From Stercorarius parasiticus (taxonomy: Eukaryota; Chordata; Aves; Charadriiformes; Stercorariidae), in contig VWZL01000908.1 of the NCBI GenBank assembly GCA_013396915.1, positions 9,944 through 73,943 of the forward strand: 64,000 nt of DNA, written 5' to 3'. The notes under the pieces were generated by a model that was given only the letters and a program-made list of their open reading frames with translations, ran no database searches and was not told where the DNA came from. The position numbers and the translations under genes were made by a program. Shown here piece after piece: positions 63,635 through 64,000 of the stretch; position 1 is the first letter of the stretch, and every line of letters begins with the position of its first letter.

Positions 63635-64000
63635 CCCTTAAGCTAAGAGTGGAACACAGGCATTTTGTGGTCTGCAATTTACAAGCTGTTTATTTAATTA
63701 TGAAGGAATATGAAACTGTTAGGGGCAATGCAATTATCATACTGTGACAGTGTTTCAAGAGAAAAAATAGGTACAGAGAAATATAAGAAGTTAATTTTTT
63801 TGAAAATTACTTGGATTAGGACTTCTATGAAATGTCAGTGCATTGTTTTTTACTGAGATTTGTGATATTTTTTTTCCAAAAGAGTGTGAGGAGCCAAAAT
63901 TAGTAATACATTTTGCCATAATATCCCTCAGTAGATTCATATTAATTACGTCCATTCTATGCCTCATGAACAAAACCAAGGTCAGGGTGTATTTCAATTA

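Larger units (their letters stand above)
54061..64000 (-). other. LRRC4C: 3' part of an LRRC4C intron (inferred)
   Basis: This DNA is transcriptionally upstream of the acceptor at 54,031 and so should be intronic to LRRC4C on the minus strand. Contents are the MIR-like SINE at 55.4 kb, the CTCF-like motif at 58.1 kb, an old repeat hint at 60.8 kb, the palindromic element at 61.5 kb and the X-box-like site at 63.6 kb. No noncoding upstream exon could be identified. Confidence 0.7.

Noticed and set aside
1..64000. tRNA, rRNA, snRNA, CRISPR or prokaryotic operon features
   Set aside because: No A/B-box pair, U6/U2-like core, spaced identical repeats or operon-like gene packing was found on reading both strands.

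Overview
This is vertebrate nuclear DNA, almost certainly from a bird. It is AT-rich and gene-poor. It carries several CR1 LINE copies with the avian-style 3' end, in which a short G/A-rich tail block is followed by ATTCTATG repeats. It also holds one intact neuronal gene exon with a classical intron acceptor. There are no operons, prokaryotic signals, CRISPR arrays or recognisable tRNA/rRNA genes. I cannot name the species.

Layout: (1) 1-51,360 is intergenic DNA lying 3' of the single gene. It contains two CR1 copies of one 3'-end type (12.5-13.2 kb and 25.1-25.6 kb, both minus) and three of a second type (32.6-33.6 kb plus, 35.5 kb minus, 37.1 kb plus). It also contains two much older LINE remnants (about 21.0 kb minus, 26.7-27.0 kb plus), MIR-like SINE fragments, microsatellites, and a duplication-rich LTR-like block at 33.7-34.2 kb. 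(2) 51,365-54,030 on the minus strand is the terminal exon of LRRC4C (netrin-G ligand 1). It has 42 nt of 5'UTR, an uninterrupted 638-codon reading frame, and about 0.7 kb of 3'UTR to a plausible poly(A) signal. (3) 54,031-64,000 should be the 3' part of the LRRC4C intron that separates this exon from upstream noncoding exons. It holds a MIR-like SINE, a CTCF-like motif, and a clear palindromic element of about 240 bp that looks like an old nonautonomous DNA transposon.

Biology: the only protein-coding function seen is LRRC4C, a postsynaptic adhesion molecule that binds netrin-G1 and PDZ scaffolds. The rest is gene-desert sequence of the kind expected around this gene. The most notable observations are an in-frame codon loss plus clustered substitutions near the LRR/LRRCT junction of LRRC4C, an upstream ATG overlapping its start, a CR1 copy that is open for 296 codons but has a broken catalytic motif, a 32-bp duplication at the tail junction of another CR1, the duplication-rich LTR-like block, an orphan promoter-like motif cluster at 31.5 kb, and the palindromic transposon. 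I found no convincing novel gene system. Repeat family names and comparisons with mammalian LRRC4C rest on recall, not on database searches.
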